In this document: positions 24,167-32,669 of the stretch, piece by piece
Layout: each line of letters begins with the position of its first letter
Position numbering within the stretch: position 1 is the first letter of the stretch
Source: Rathayibacter sp. VKM Ac-2760
GTDB taxonomy: Bacteria; Actinomycetota; Actinomycetes; Actinomycetales; Microbacteriaceae
NCBI RefSeq assembly: GCF_009834185.1
Contig: NZ_CP047173.1
Span: 3,968,001 to 4,032,000, forward strand
DNA length: 64,000 nucleotides
Reading direction: 5' to 3'
Notes under the pieces: model-generated
What the model was told of the DNA's origin: nothing
What the model saw: the letters and a program-made list of their open reading frames with translations, nothing else
Database searches by the model: none
Program-made: the position numbers and the translations under genes

Positions 24167-25163
24167 GCAGGCCGGGCCCCGCCGCGTCCTGATCACCGGG
24201 GCGACCGGGTTCCTCGGCGGCCACGCGGTCGCCGAGTTCCTCGCCGCGGGCGACGAGGTGATCGCGACCGGCCGGAACGCCGACGCGCTAGCCCGCATGG
24301 CCACCCTCGGCGCCGAGACGATCGCGGCCGACCTCGCCGAGCTCGCGACGCGGGACGTCCGCGCCGACGTGCTCGTGCACGCCGCCGCGCTCTCCAGCCC
24401 CTGGGGCCGCTGGCGCGACTTCCACGCGGCCAACGTCGCGGGCACCGCGGCGATGATCGACCTCGCCGAGCGCCGCGGCATCCGCCGGCTCGTCTTCGTC
24501 TCCTCGCCGAGCCTCTACTCCGCCCGGCGCCACCGGCTCGGCATCCGCGAGGAGGACGTCGACACCGGCAGCCGGATGAGCCTCTACATCCGCAGCAAGA
24601 TCGCCGCCGAGCGGCTGCTGCAGGAGGCGCACGCCGCCGGGCGGATCGCGGAGCTCGTGATCCTGCGGCCGCGCGGCCTGATCGGCGTCGGCGACCCGAG
24701 CCTCATCCCGCGCTTCGTCGCCGCGAGCCGGCGCCGCGGCATCCCGCTCTTCGACGGCGGCCGGAACCCGGTCGACATCACCTGCGTCGAGAACGCGGCC
24801 CTCGCGCTCCGCCTCGCCGCGGACGCGCCGGTCGCGGCCGGCGGCGTCTACAACATCACCAACGGCGAGCCGGCCCCGCTCGGCGAGCTGCTCGACCGCT
24901 TCTTCGCCGCGATGGGCGAGGAGCCGCGTTACCTCACGGTGAACCTCCGCGTGCTCAGCGCGCTCGCCGTCGTCCTCGAGCGCGTCTACTCCGCGCTCCC
25001 CGGAGACGCGGAGCCGCCGTTCACCCGCTACACGGTCGCGACGCTCGCCTACGCGCAGACCCTCGACATCTCGCGGGCGCGCACCGAGCTCGGCTACGCG
25101 CCGCGCGTGCCGCTCGCGGAGGGCCTGCGGAGGGTCGGCGAGCACTACCGGAGGCTGTCGTGA
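24156..25163 (+). CDS. NAD(P)-dependent epimerase/dehydratase (extended SDR, 3-beta-HSD/OleD-like)
   Basis: A 335-residue extended SDR. The Rossmann motif is GATGFLGG (15-22), the active site Tyr144 and Lys148 in YIRSK, with VSSPSLY (115-121) supplying Ser. The sequence RPRGLIGVGDPSLIPR and the overall order resemble the 3-beta-hydroxysteroid dehydrogenase/OleD branch, which reduces beta-keto or beta-hydroxy acyl products. Overlap with the GT gene (11 bp) and the MBL gene (GTGA) indicates one operon. A beta-keto product of the divergent KAS III would be a plausible substrate; that is inference. Confidence 0.82.
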   Translation: MSAEQAGPRRVLITGATGFLGGHAVAEFLAAGDEVIATGRNADALARMATLGAETIAADLAELATRDVRADVLVHAAALSSPWGRWRDFHAANVAGTAAMIDLAERRGIRRLVFVSSPSLYSARRHRLGIREEDVDTGSRMSLYIRSKIAAERLLQEAHAAGRIAELVILRPRGLIGVGDPSLIPRFVAASRRRGIPLFDGGRNPVDITCVENAALALRLAADAPVAAGGVYNITNGEPAPLGELLDRFFAAMGEEPRYLTVNLRVLSALAVVLERVYSALPGDAEPPFTRYTVATLAYAQTLDISRARTELGYAPRVPLAEGLRRVGEHYRRLS

Positions 25164-25945
25164 CCGAGCCGCGCCTCCAGGTCTTCGCCTGCGGCGAGAC
25201 GAGCTTCCCGCTCTCGCGCGTCTTCCGCGGGGGGAGCCCCGCGCGCCGCACCTTCCCCTCCGCCGTCTTCCTCTACACGCACCCGAGCGGCCGGCGGGTG
25301 CTCTTCGACACCGGCTACCCGCCGTCGCTGCGCGGGACGGGCGCGGTCGGCGCTCTCTACCGGCGGATCCTCCCGGCCCGCGTGGGCCCCGGCGACACGA
25401 TCGACCGCCGCCTCGCGGACATCGGACTCGCGCCGTCCGACATCGACACGGTCGTGCTCTCGCACCTGCACCCCGACCACGTCGGCGGCCTGCGCTGGTT
25501 CCCGGACGCGCGGCTCGTCCTCTCCCGCGGTCAGCTCGAGACGATCGAGCGGAGCCGGATCACCGACGGTGTCTTCGCCGCGCTGCTCCCGCCGTGGACC
25601 GCGGGCGCGACGGTGGTCGACGACCAGCCGGTCGCGACGACGCCCAGCGGGATCCGCGGCTACGACCTCTTCGGCGACGGCCGCTTCGTGATCACCCCGC
25701 TGCCCGGGCACGCGAGCGGACACCTCGGCGCGCTCGTCGAGGGCCGCGTGCTGCTGGCCGGCGACGCGGCCTGGGGTCGCGAGTTCCTGACCTGGTCGGA
25801 CCGGCTGCGCTTCCTCCCCCGGCTGATCAGCCACGATGCGGAGGCGCACCACCGCACCTCGCTCGAGCTGGAGCGCTTCGAGGCCGCGGGGATCACACTG
25901 TGCTTCAGCCACGACCCGTATCCGGAGCGCGTACTGCTGGCATGA
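25160..25945 (+). CDS. MBL-fold metallo-hydrolase
   Basis: A 261-residue metallo-beta-lactamase-fold protein with the zinc motif SHLHPDHVGG (His102, His104, Asp106, His107), then PLPGHASGHLGAL and LLAGDAAWG supplying the third-site His and bridging Asp. It belongs to the lactonase/esterase-like branch. Starting at GTG inside the previous stop, it is the last gene of the operon with GT2 and epimerase. Thioester or lactone hydrolysis of the pathway product is a reasonable guess. Confidence 0.82.
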   Translation: MTEPRLQVFACGETSFPLSRVFRGGSPARRTFPSAVFLYTHPSGRRVLFDTGYPPSLRGTGAVGALYRRILPARVGPGDTIDRRLADIGLAPSDIDTVVLSHLHPDHVGGLRWFPDARLVLSRGQLETIERSRITDGVFAALLPPWTAGATVVDDQPVATTPSGIRGYDLFGDGRFVITPLPGHASGHLGALVEGRVLLAGDAAWGREFLTWSDRLRFLPRLISHDAEAHHRTSLELERFEAAGITLCFSHDPYPERVLLA

Positions 25946-25955
25946 GCCGGCTCGC

Positions 25956-26621
25956 TCAGCTCGCGAACTCCTCCGGCCGGTCGTGCTCGGCCAGCGAGAG
26001 CCGGACCCGCTCGATGTCGGCGTCCGACGGCAGCTCCGAGGTGACCTGGGCGATCGCGGTGCCGACGTCGACGCGGCTGGCGGGCAGCCCGCCCTCGGCG
26101 GCGAGCCGAGCGGCCACCTCCGCCACCTCGTCGTCGGAGAGCCGGCGGCGCAGCAGCGCGATCAGCGGCACGAAGTCCTGCTCGGGCAGCCCCGCGGGGT
26201 AGCCGGCGCGGAGCCAGCGGACGACCCGCGTGACGAGCCCTGCTCGCTGCTCCTCCGGCACCGCGAGCTCCTCCGGTCGGGCGAGCGGCCAGCCCGCGCT
26301 CGCGAGCCGCGCCGAGACCCGCACGAGGTCCTCGGGCAGCGCGGGGCCGAGGAGCGTCTCCTCGATCCGCGCGCGCATCCGGGCCGCCGAGAGCTCCTCG
26401 CCGACCGCGTCCGCGCGCACCGCATCGGAGAGCAGCTCGCGGACGACCTGCTCCAGCTCGTCGCGGGTGAGGCTGCGCTGGAGGATGCCCAGCAGCGGCA
26501 GGTAGTCGGTCTCGGGCACGCCGGTCGGGTAGCCCGCGCGGAGCCAGGCGACCACCCGCGCGACGACGCCGTCCGCCGGAGCGGGAGCCGCGTCGGGCGC
26601 AGCGGGATCGGTCGCGGACAC
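25956..26621 (-). CDS. Protein with two DUF3349 domains
   Basis: A 221-residue protein holding two copies of the DUF3349 helical domain: VVARVVAWLRAGYPTGVPETDYLPLLGIL (19-47) and LVTRVVRWLRAGYPAGLPEQDFVPLIALL (128-156). Each is followed by an L(S/T)xDE(L/V) helix. Mycobacterial members are single-domain and of unknown function, so this is an internal duplication. It is 2 bp downstream of a small membrane-protein gene that follows the phosphate transporter, so all three probably share a transcript. Confidence 0.78.
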   Translation of the reverse strand: MSATDPAAPDAAPAPADGVVARVVAWLRAGYPTGVPETDYLPLLGILQRSLTRDELEQVVRELLSDAVRADAVGEELSAARMRARIEETLLGPALPEDLVRVSARLASAGWPLARPEELAVPEEQRAGLVTRVVRWLRAGYPAGLPEQDFVPLIALLRRRLSDDEVAEVAARLAAEGGLPASRVDVGTAIAQVTSELPSDADIERVRLSLAEHDRPEEFAS

Positions 26622-26623
26622 GC

Positions 26624-26917
26624 TCAGCCCTTGGGGACGAACGTCGGGACGACGTGCTCGAAGCTGACGGCCTGGCCGAGGCCGGTCGCGATGATGATGC
26701 TCAGGCCCACCGCCACGGCGGCGACCACGATCACGAAGCAGAGCACGCCGAGCGCGCGCAGCAGCGGCGCGGGGAGGCCGGGAGCGGGCGCGGATCCGTC
26801 ACCGCCGGCGAGGGCGAACGAGCGGACGCCGACGGCGAAGAGCACGGGCAGGCCCGCTCCGAGGAGCACGGCGATGAGCGCCACCTGGCCGGCGGCACCG
26901 AGGAAGAGGGAGAGCAC
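26624..26917 (-). CDS. Small two-span membrane protein next to PiT transporter
   Basis: A 97-residue protein with two clear membrane segments (about 4-32 and 53-80), separated by a Gly/Pro-rich loop, and a short tail (FEHVVPTFVPKG). GTG start with AAAGGAC upstream. No family is recognised with certainty; small membrane proteins of this kind commonly follow PiT genes in actinobacteria, to my knowledge. It may be an accessory of the transporter. Confidence 0.65.
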   Translation of the reverse strand: MLSLFLGAAGQVALIAVLLGAGLPVLFAVGVRSFALAGGDGSAPAPGLPAPLLRALGVLCFVIVVAAVAVGLSIIIATGLGQAVSFEHVVPTFVPKG

Positions 26918-26954
26918 GGGTCGGTCCTTTCGAGTCGGTACGGAGGGCTCCGGG

Positions 26955-28166
<1,212 letters not shown>

Positions 28167-28285
28167 GGAGGAGATCCTCCCGCCCCGCGCTCGCCGCCCG
28201 GAAGCGATGGCCAGCACGTTCACCGGCTGTTCACCTCACTGGGCGGCGCGGCGGGCTACCCTGTGCAGATTTTCAGGCTAAGCGC

Positions 28286-28756
28286 TCAGTTCGAGGAGTG
28301 CGGCAGCGGCGGCGTGAAGTCCGGCACGTGCTCGGGGTCGGCGTCGGGCGCGGGCTCGGCGGCGGGCTCCTCGGGCTGCGCCTGCTCCTGGTCCTGCTCG
28401 TCGTGCGCCGCGCTCGGCAGCGGCGGCGTGAAGTCGGGCGTGACCGACGGGTCGGCCGCACCGACGGCCACGTGCTCGCGCTCGACCACGTGCTTCGGGG
28501 CGGAGGGGATGCTGCGCTTCTCGGCCTGGGCGGCCTTCTTCGCCGCCTTCTCCTGCTGGCGCTTCAGCTTGTCGGTCTGCTCCGCCAGCTTGCGGGCCTT
28601 CTTGCGCAGCTTCTTGCTGGAGTCGCGGACGGCGTCGTGCGCCGCGCGCACCGACTTCTCCGCCTTGGCCAGGGCCTTCTTCGCGCGCTTCTGCGCGGCC
28701 TTGTCGTCGGTCTTCTGCGACGACTTCTTCGAATCAGACTTCTTCTTCTGCGCCAT
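28286..28756 (-). CDS. Lys/Ala-rich coiled-coil protein with repeated C-terminal motif
   Basis: A 156-residue protein with two parts. Residues 1-80 form a very basic coiled coil (KKALAKAEKSVRAAHDAVRD, KKLRKKARKLAEQTDKLKRQ), similar in style to histone H1-like tails. The C-terminal half is acidic and Pro-rich and contains VTPDFTPPLP and VPDFTPPLP as exact repeats of PDFTPPLP. It could bind nucleic acid or the envelope. No family is recognised. TGAGGAGCC precedes the ATG. Confidence 0.65.
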   Translation of the reverse strand: MAQKKKSDSKKSSQKTDDKAAQKRAKKALAKAEKSVRAAHDAVRDSSKKLRKKARKLAEQTDKLKRQQEKAAKKAAQAEKRSIPSAPKHVVEREHVAVGAADPSVTPDFTPPLPSAAHDEQDQEQAQPEEPAAEPAPDADPEHVPDFTPPLPHSSN

Positions 28757-28863
28757 GCCGGCTCCTCACACTCGTCGACCGCGATCGGTCGTGGCTCCCA
28801 CCGTAGCGAGCGCGCACCGGACGGGGCCTGGGCAGGAGGGCCGGACGGGAGTACAACTGCCGC

Positions 28864-29526
28864 ATGAGCGATGCGATCTCCCCCCGCGACTTCCGATCCG
28901 CGCCCGGCACCGCCGACTGGCGGGTCGTGGGCGACGGCGCCCGCGCGTACTTCCGCGCCGGCTCCTTCGCGGCGGGCGCCGCCCTCGTCGCCGCGATCGC
29001 CGCCCTCGCCGAGCAGGCCGGCCACCACCCCGACGTCGATCTGCGCTACGGCGGCGTCGGCGTGCGCCTGATCAGCCACGACGTCGGCGACATCAGCGAG
29101 CGCGACCTCGCCCTCGCCCGCGAGATCTCGGCCGCCGCCCGCGCGCTCGGCCTCGCCGCCGAGCCGGCCGGGGTGCAGAGCCTGCAGATCGCGATCGACG
29201 CCGTCGACGTCGCCGCGGTCCGCGCCTTCTGGCGGGCCGTGCTCGGCTACTCCCCCGTCGAGGACGCCGACCTCGCCGACCCGCGCGCCCTCGGCCCGAA
29301 CCTCTGGATCCAGCGCATCGAGGCCCCGCGCCCCGAGCGCAACACGATCCACCTCGACCTCTATGTGCCGCGCGACGTCGTCGACGCCCGCCTCGCCGCG
29401 GCCCTCGCCGCCGGCGGCCGCGTCGTGAACGCGGAGAACGCGCCGGAGTGGTGGACCCTCGCCGACCCGGAGGGCAACGAGGTCGACCTCGCACCCTGGC
29501 GGGACGACAGCGAGTGGAGCGCCTGA
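28864..29526 (+). CDS. Pterin-4a-carbinolamine dehydratase / VOC domain fusion
   Basis: A 220-residue two-domain protein. Residues 1-98 match PCD/DCoH: W19, the RAGSFAAGAALVAAIAALAEQAGHHPDVDLRYG core with the catalytic His-His-Pro (about 58-60), and LISHDVGDISERDLALA. Residues 105-216 are a VOC (glyoxalase-like) domain: IAIDAVDVAAVRAFWRAVLGY ... WWTLADPEGNEVDLAPW. The order PCD-VOC is seen in other actinobacteria. The dehydratase half should recycle pterin cofactor; no pterin-dependent hydroxylase is adjacent. Confidence 0.82.
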   Translation: MSDAISPRDFRSAPGTADWRVVGDGARAYFRAGSFAAGAALVAAIAALAEQAGHHPDVDLRYGGVGVRLISHDVGDISERDLALAREISAAARALGLAAEPAGVQSLQIAIDAVDVAAVRAFWRAVLGYSPVEDADLADPRALGPNLWIQRIEAPRPERNTIHLDLYVPRDVVDARLAAALAAGGRVVNAENAPEWWTLADPEGNEVDLAPWRDDSEWSA

Positions 29527-29540
29527 GGCAGGCTGGACTC

Positions 29541-29708
29541 ATGGTCTTCACTCCGAACCACGGCGGCTACTCCGGCAGGCACGGGCTGCGCCGCCCGATG
29601 CGCGGCCCCAAGCGCGACCGCTGGATGTGGTGGCGCCTCGGCTCCGGCGTCGCCGCGACGCTCGCGGGCTTGATCGCCCTGCTGGTCTTCACGAGCGGCC
29701 GGTACTGA
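29541..29708 (+). CDS. Small single-span membrane protein
   Basis: A 55-residue protein: basic N-terminus (GRHGLRRPMRGPKRDRWMWW) and one hydrophobic span at about 32-50 (LGSGVAATLAGLIALLVF). It sits 14 bp after the PCD-VOC gene and 2 bp before the next VOC gene, so it is probably part of that transcript. Function unknown. Confidence 0.5.
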   Translation: MVFTPNHGGYSGRHGLRRPMRGPKRDRWMWWRLGSGVAATLAGLIALLVFTSGRY

Positions 29709-29710
29709 TC

Positions 29711-30085
29711 GTGTCCCGCGAGAGAGTCACGGGCATCGGCGGCTTCTTCTTCGCCGCGCGCGATCCGGAGGCGCTGGCACACTGGTACGCGGAGCACCTC
29801 GGCATCGACGAGGTGCCGACCGAGTACGGCGCCCCGTCCTGGCGGCAGGACGCCGGCAGCACCGTCCTCGCACCGATGCCGGCCGGCTCCGAGCACCTCG
29901 GCCCCGCCGGCTGGACCCTGAACCTCCGCGTCCGCTCGCTCGACGCGCTCGTCGCCCAGCTCCGCGCCGCGGGCATCGCCGTCGAGATCGACCCGGAGAC
30001 CTACCCGAACGGCCGCTTCGCCGACCTGCACGACCCCGAGGGCAACCGCCTCCAGCTCTGGCAGCCGTCTGGCGCGGACGCCTAG
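29711..30085 (+). CDS. VOC family protein (glyoxalase/bleomycin-resistance fold)
   Basis: A 124-residue single VOC module pair: ITGIGGFFFAARDPEALAHWYAEHLGI-type start and LHDPEGNRLQLWQP end, the second carrying the usual Glu/Gln metal-ligand strand. GTG start, 2 bp after a small membrane-protein gene. Members include lyases, dioxygenases and resistance proteins; the substrate is not deducible. Confidence 0.75.
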   Translation: MSRERVTGIGGFFFAARDPEALAHWYAEHLGIDEVPTEYGAPSWRQDAGSTVLAPMPAGSEHLGPAGWTLNLRVRSLDALVAQLRAAGIAVEIDPETYPNGRFADLHDPEGNRLQLWQPSGADA

Positions 30086-30106
30086 CGTCTCGCAGTCGCA
30101 GCCGCG

Positions 30107-30466
30107 TCAGGCGCGGTCGTGGAGGGTGATCAGGTAGCCGTCCGGGTCGGCGAAGGTGAAGGTCAGGCCGAAGGGGCCCTCGGCGGGGGCCGACGTGATC
30201 GGGACGCCGGCGGCGGCGAGGTCGTCGTGCAGGGTGGCGACCTCGGTCGCGTGCAGCCAGAGGGCGACGCCGCGGCCGGGCTCGGTCGGGAGATCCGTGC
30301 CGGGGACGATGTCTCGGATCGCGAACGGGATGGGCGCGGTGTCGAAGACGACGGCGTGCGGCGGGCCGGGACGGCGGGAGAGGCCGAGGCGGGTCTCGTA
30401 GAACTCGGCGGACCGCTCGAGGTCGCGGACCTGGAGGGAGAGGAAGTCGGGACCGGTGATCGCCAT
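30107..30466 (-). CDS. VOC family protein under MarR control
   Basis: A 119-residue VOC protein: FLSLQVRDLERSAEFYETRLGL at the start and TFTFADPDGYLITLHDRA at the end. It is divergent from the MarR gene at 30533 with an operator-like palindrome in the 66-bp gap. Such MarR-VOC pairs often respond to an electrophile or drug that the VOC protein handles. Confidence 0.8.
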   Translation of the reverse strand: MAITGPDFLSLQVRDLERSAEFYETRLGLSRRPGPPHAVVFDTAPIPFAIRDIVPGTDLPTEPGRGVALWLHATEVATLHDDLAAAGVPITSAPAEGPFGLTFTFADPDGYLITLHDRA

Positions 30467-30516
30467 GGGGAGCGCCTTTCGTCGATGATGTGTGTCAGTT
30501 TCCTTACATAGAGGGT

Positions 30517-30534
30517 ATGTCAGACTACTGACAT
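30517..30534. promoter_or_regulatory. Candidate MarR operator overlapping the marR start codon
   Basis: ATGTCAG-ACTA-CTGACAT is a perfect dyad with 7-bp arms. Its right arm overlaps the ATG of the MarR gene (30533). A second TGTCAG half lies at 30493-30498, nearer the VOC gene. Binding would block both promoters. Confidence 0.65.
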
Positions 30535-30982
30535 GGGTCAAGAGGGCGAGCAAACACAGGGCATCGAGCTGGACACCTCCGTCGGCTACGTGCTGAAGGA
30601 GGCGTCGAGCGCACTGCGGGCGGCGATGGAGGCGGCCCTGCGGCCGCTCGGCGTCACCGTCACCGCCTACTCCTGCCTCGAGCTGCTGGCGCACCGGCCG
30701 GGGCTCTCCAGCTCGGAGCTGGCCCGCGGCGCGTTCGTGACGCGACAGTCGATGCACGTGCTGCTGCAGTCGATGGAGCGCGACGGCCACCTGATCCGGG
30801 CGGAGACGGCGCCGAGCGGGCGCGCGCTGCCGACCCGGCTCACGGCGTCCGGCGAGGAGCTGCTGGGCGAGGCGAGCGCGGCCGTCCGGGGCGTCGAGGA
30901 GCGGATGCTGACGGGGCTGGACGGGGCGCGGATCCGCGACCTGCACGTCCTCCTGCGCTCGTGCGCGGACGCACTGTCCTGA
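30533..30982 (+). CDS. MarR-family transcriptional regulator
   Basis: A 149-residue MarR protein: dimerisation helix TSVGYVLKEASSALRAAMEAAL, winged helix LSSSELARGAFVTRQSMHVLLQSMERDGHLIRAETAPSGRALPTRLT. The start ATG lies inside the putative operator, so the transcript may be nearly leaderless. It is divergent from the VOC gene it likely controls. Confidence 0.85.
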   Translation: MGQEGEQTQGIELDTSVGYVLKEASSALRAAMEAALRPLGVTVTAYSCLELLAHRPGLSSSELARGAFVTRQSMHVLLQSMERDGHLIRAETAPSGRALPTRLTASGEELLGEASAAVRGVEERMLTGLDGARIRDLHVLLRSCADALS

Positions 30983-31174
30983 GCCCCGCGCGAATACCGC
31001 GCGCCGTTCGGCATTCTCTCAGTCGCATTCCGGAGCACCGCGGGTACTCTGGAGGGTCGCCGCGCGGTCCCCTGAGCCCCGGCTGATACCCCCCTGTGTA
31101 CTGAACCGTTCCCCCGCCCCGCCCTGCCGCGCCCCCCGTTCCCCCGCGGCGAACGACCCGGAAACACCGACTGC

Positions 31175-32023
31175 ATGCACCACTCCGACCACGCCCCGGC
31201 CCCCGTCCCCGCAGGGACCGCGCACACTCCCCCGACCCGTCGGCAGCTGCGCGAGCAGCGCGAGGCCGAGCAGGCCACCGCCCGCCGCGCCACCCGCAGC
31301 AGCGCCCGCCGCCCCTCGACGCGCCGCGTGTCCGCCTTCGCCGCGATGACGTTCGTGGTCGGCCTGGCCGTCACCTCGACGATGCCCGCCTTCGCCGTCG
31401 GCGACACCCCGGAGTCCGCCGTCGCGACCGACACGGCGAGCGCCGTCGCCGCGGCCCGCCCGCAGAGCTTCGTCGCCGCCGGAGTCGTGCAGCAGAACGT
31501 CACGCGCGACGCCTTCGCCGCCGAGGCCAAGCCCGAGGTGCTCGTGCCGACCGCCTCGCTCGACGCGATCACCGCGGACGCCGGCGAGTCGACCGCCGCG
31601 GCCGCCGGCGTCTCCGGCGCCTGGGTGCTCCCGATCGCGGGGCACATCAGCAGCGGCTACGGCCCCCGCCCCGACCAGCCGGTCGCCGGCGTGAACCTCT
31701 TCCACAAGGGCACCGACCTCGCCGGCGCCTGCGGGACCCCGGTCCTCGCGGCCGCGAGCGGCACCGTCGAGGAGGCGGCCTACTCCGGCAGCTACGGCAA
31801 CTGGATCCTGCTCGACAACGGCGGCGGCATCGAGACCGGCTACGCGCACAACACCGACCTGCTCGTCGACGTCGGCGACACCGTCACGGCGGGCGAGGTC
31901 ATCGCGACCCGCGGCTCGACCGGCGCCTCCACCGGCTGCCACCTGCACTTCGAGACCCGCGTCGACGGCGAGGCGGTCGACGCCGTGCCGTTCATGGCCG
32001 CGCTGGGCGTGCCGCTGGGCTAG
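31175..32023 (+). CDS. M23-family peptidoglycan endopeptidase, membrane-anchored
   Basis: A 282-residue protein with a long basic cytosolic N-terminus (1-53), a signal/anchor helix (54-74) and a C-terminal LytM domain. Zinc and catalytic residues are in place: His177 and Asp181 (HKGTDLAG), His225 (YAH), His256 and His258 (GCHLHFE). Residues 105-125 (QQNVTRDAFAAEAKPEVLVP) match a motif typical of actinobacterial M23 proteins. It should cut peptide cross-links in the cell wall. The 192-bp leader has a small GC hairpin at 30987-31005 but no recognised riboswitch. Confidence 0.87.
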   Translation: MHHSDHAPAPVPAGTAHTPPTRRQLREQREAEQATARRATRSSARRPSTRRVSAFAAMTFVVGLAVTSTMPAFAVGDTPESAVATDTASAVAAARPQSFVAAGVVQQNVTRDAFAAEAKPEVLVPTASLDAITADAGESTAAAAGVSGAWVLPIAGHISSGYGPRPDQPVAGVNLFHKGTDLAGACGTPVLAAASGTVEEAAYSGSYGNWILLDNGGGIETGYAHNTDLLVDVGDTVTAGEVIATRGSTGASTGCHLHFETRVDGEAVDAVPFMAALGVPLG

Positions 32024-32040
32024 AGGTCCAGAGCTAGCCC
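32017..32040. terminator. Hairpin whose two arms carry both convergent stop codons
   Basis: GGGCTAG (32017-32023) and CTAGCCC (32034-32040) are perfect 7-bp arms around a 10-base loop. The TAG of the M23 gene is in the left arm, and the TAG of the minus-strand lipoprotein gene is in the right arm. It may be a weak bidirectional terminator; no U-tract is visible. Confidence 0.45.
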
Positions 32041-32543
32041 ATCGGCACCGTCCGCGGACCGGTCGAGACCGCGCCGGACCAGTGCGCGTCGGCCGGGTCG
32101 GTCGTCACGGTGATCGTCGCGTCCTGGTCGACGGCGACGTGCATCGTTCCGGTGTTGCCGCCGCCGTCGCCCGGCGTGCGGGTGATGTTCGGGTCGTAGA
32201 CGCAGGACGAGCCGGTGGTCATCAGGCCCTCGACCTCGACGGTCACCTCGGCGTCGGCGGTGTCGCAGACGACCGAGACGGTGACGTACAGCGGCTCGCC
32301 GATGAGGCGCACGGTCTGCGGCTCCACGGCGCCGACCTCGTCGATCCACTCGACGGCGGCGGTGGCGCCGTCCGGCAGCCGCACGGGTCCGATCGGGCGG
32401 TCGGTCGGCGCCGCTGAGGCGGTCGGCGTGGCGGTCGGCGTCGCCTCCGCTCCGCTCTGCGCGGGTGCCGTGCAGGCGGCCAGCGCCAGCCCGGTGAGGG
32501 CCAGCGCGGCGCCGGTGGTCATCGCTCTTCTCATGCTCTTCAC
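32034..32543 (-). CDS. Secreted lipoprotein of unknown function
   Basis: A 169-residue protein with signal peptide and lipobox ALAAC (Cys24), a Thr/Ala/Pro linker (ATPTATPTASAAPTDRP) and a beta-rich domain with cysteines at about 93 and 113 (VVCDTADAEV, SSCVYDPN) that could form a disulfide. The pattern of strands suggests an Ig-like fold, as in periplasmic ligand-binding lipoproteins. GTG start with GGGGGAG upstream; an ATG at 32534 is an alternative. Confidence 0.7.
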   Translation of the reverse strand: MKSMRRAMTTGAALALTGLALAACTAPAQSGAEATPTATPTASAAPTDRPIGPVRLPDGATAAVEWIDEVGAVEPQTVRLIGEPLYVTVSVVCDTADAEVTVEVEGLMTTGSSCVYDPNITRTPGDGGGNTGTMHVAVDQDATITVTTDPADAHWSGAVSTGPRTVPMG

Positions 32544-32657
32544 GGCTCCCCCGCTCGTGTCGGTCCTTCCGGTCTACCCGAGGCGGCCGGCGGGCGGGAC
32601 GGTCTCTGCGGCGGTTGCCAGGGTCGACGCCCACCGAATCCCGAGCATCACTAGGTA

Positions 32658-32663
32658 TATAGT
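32658..32663 (+). promoter_or_regulatory. -10 element TATAGT of a likely leaderless SDR transcript
   Basis: TATAGT ends 6 bp before the SDR ATG at 32670, so transcription should start at or next to the A of the ATG. It lies inside CACTAGGTATATAGTG (32650-32665, arms CACTA/TAGTG) and between TAGGT (32652-32656) and ACCTA (32666-32670), possible repressor dyads. There is no ribosome site, which fits a leaderless mRNA. Confidence 0.6.
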
Positions 32664-32669
32664 GGACCT

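Noticed and set aside
30983..31174. c-di-AMP (ydaO) riboswitch in front of the M23 gene
   Set aside because: Such elements occur before actinobacterial wall hydrolases, but the conserved core segments are not present here; only a small CGCG hairpin is visible.
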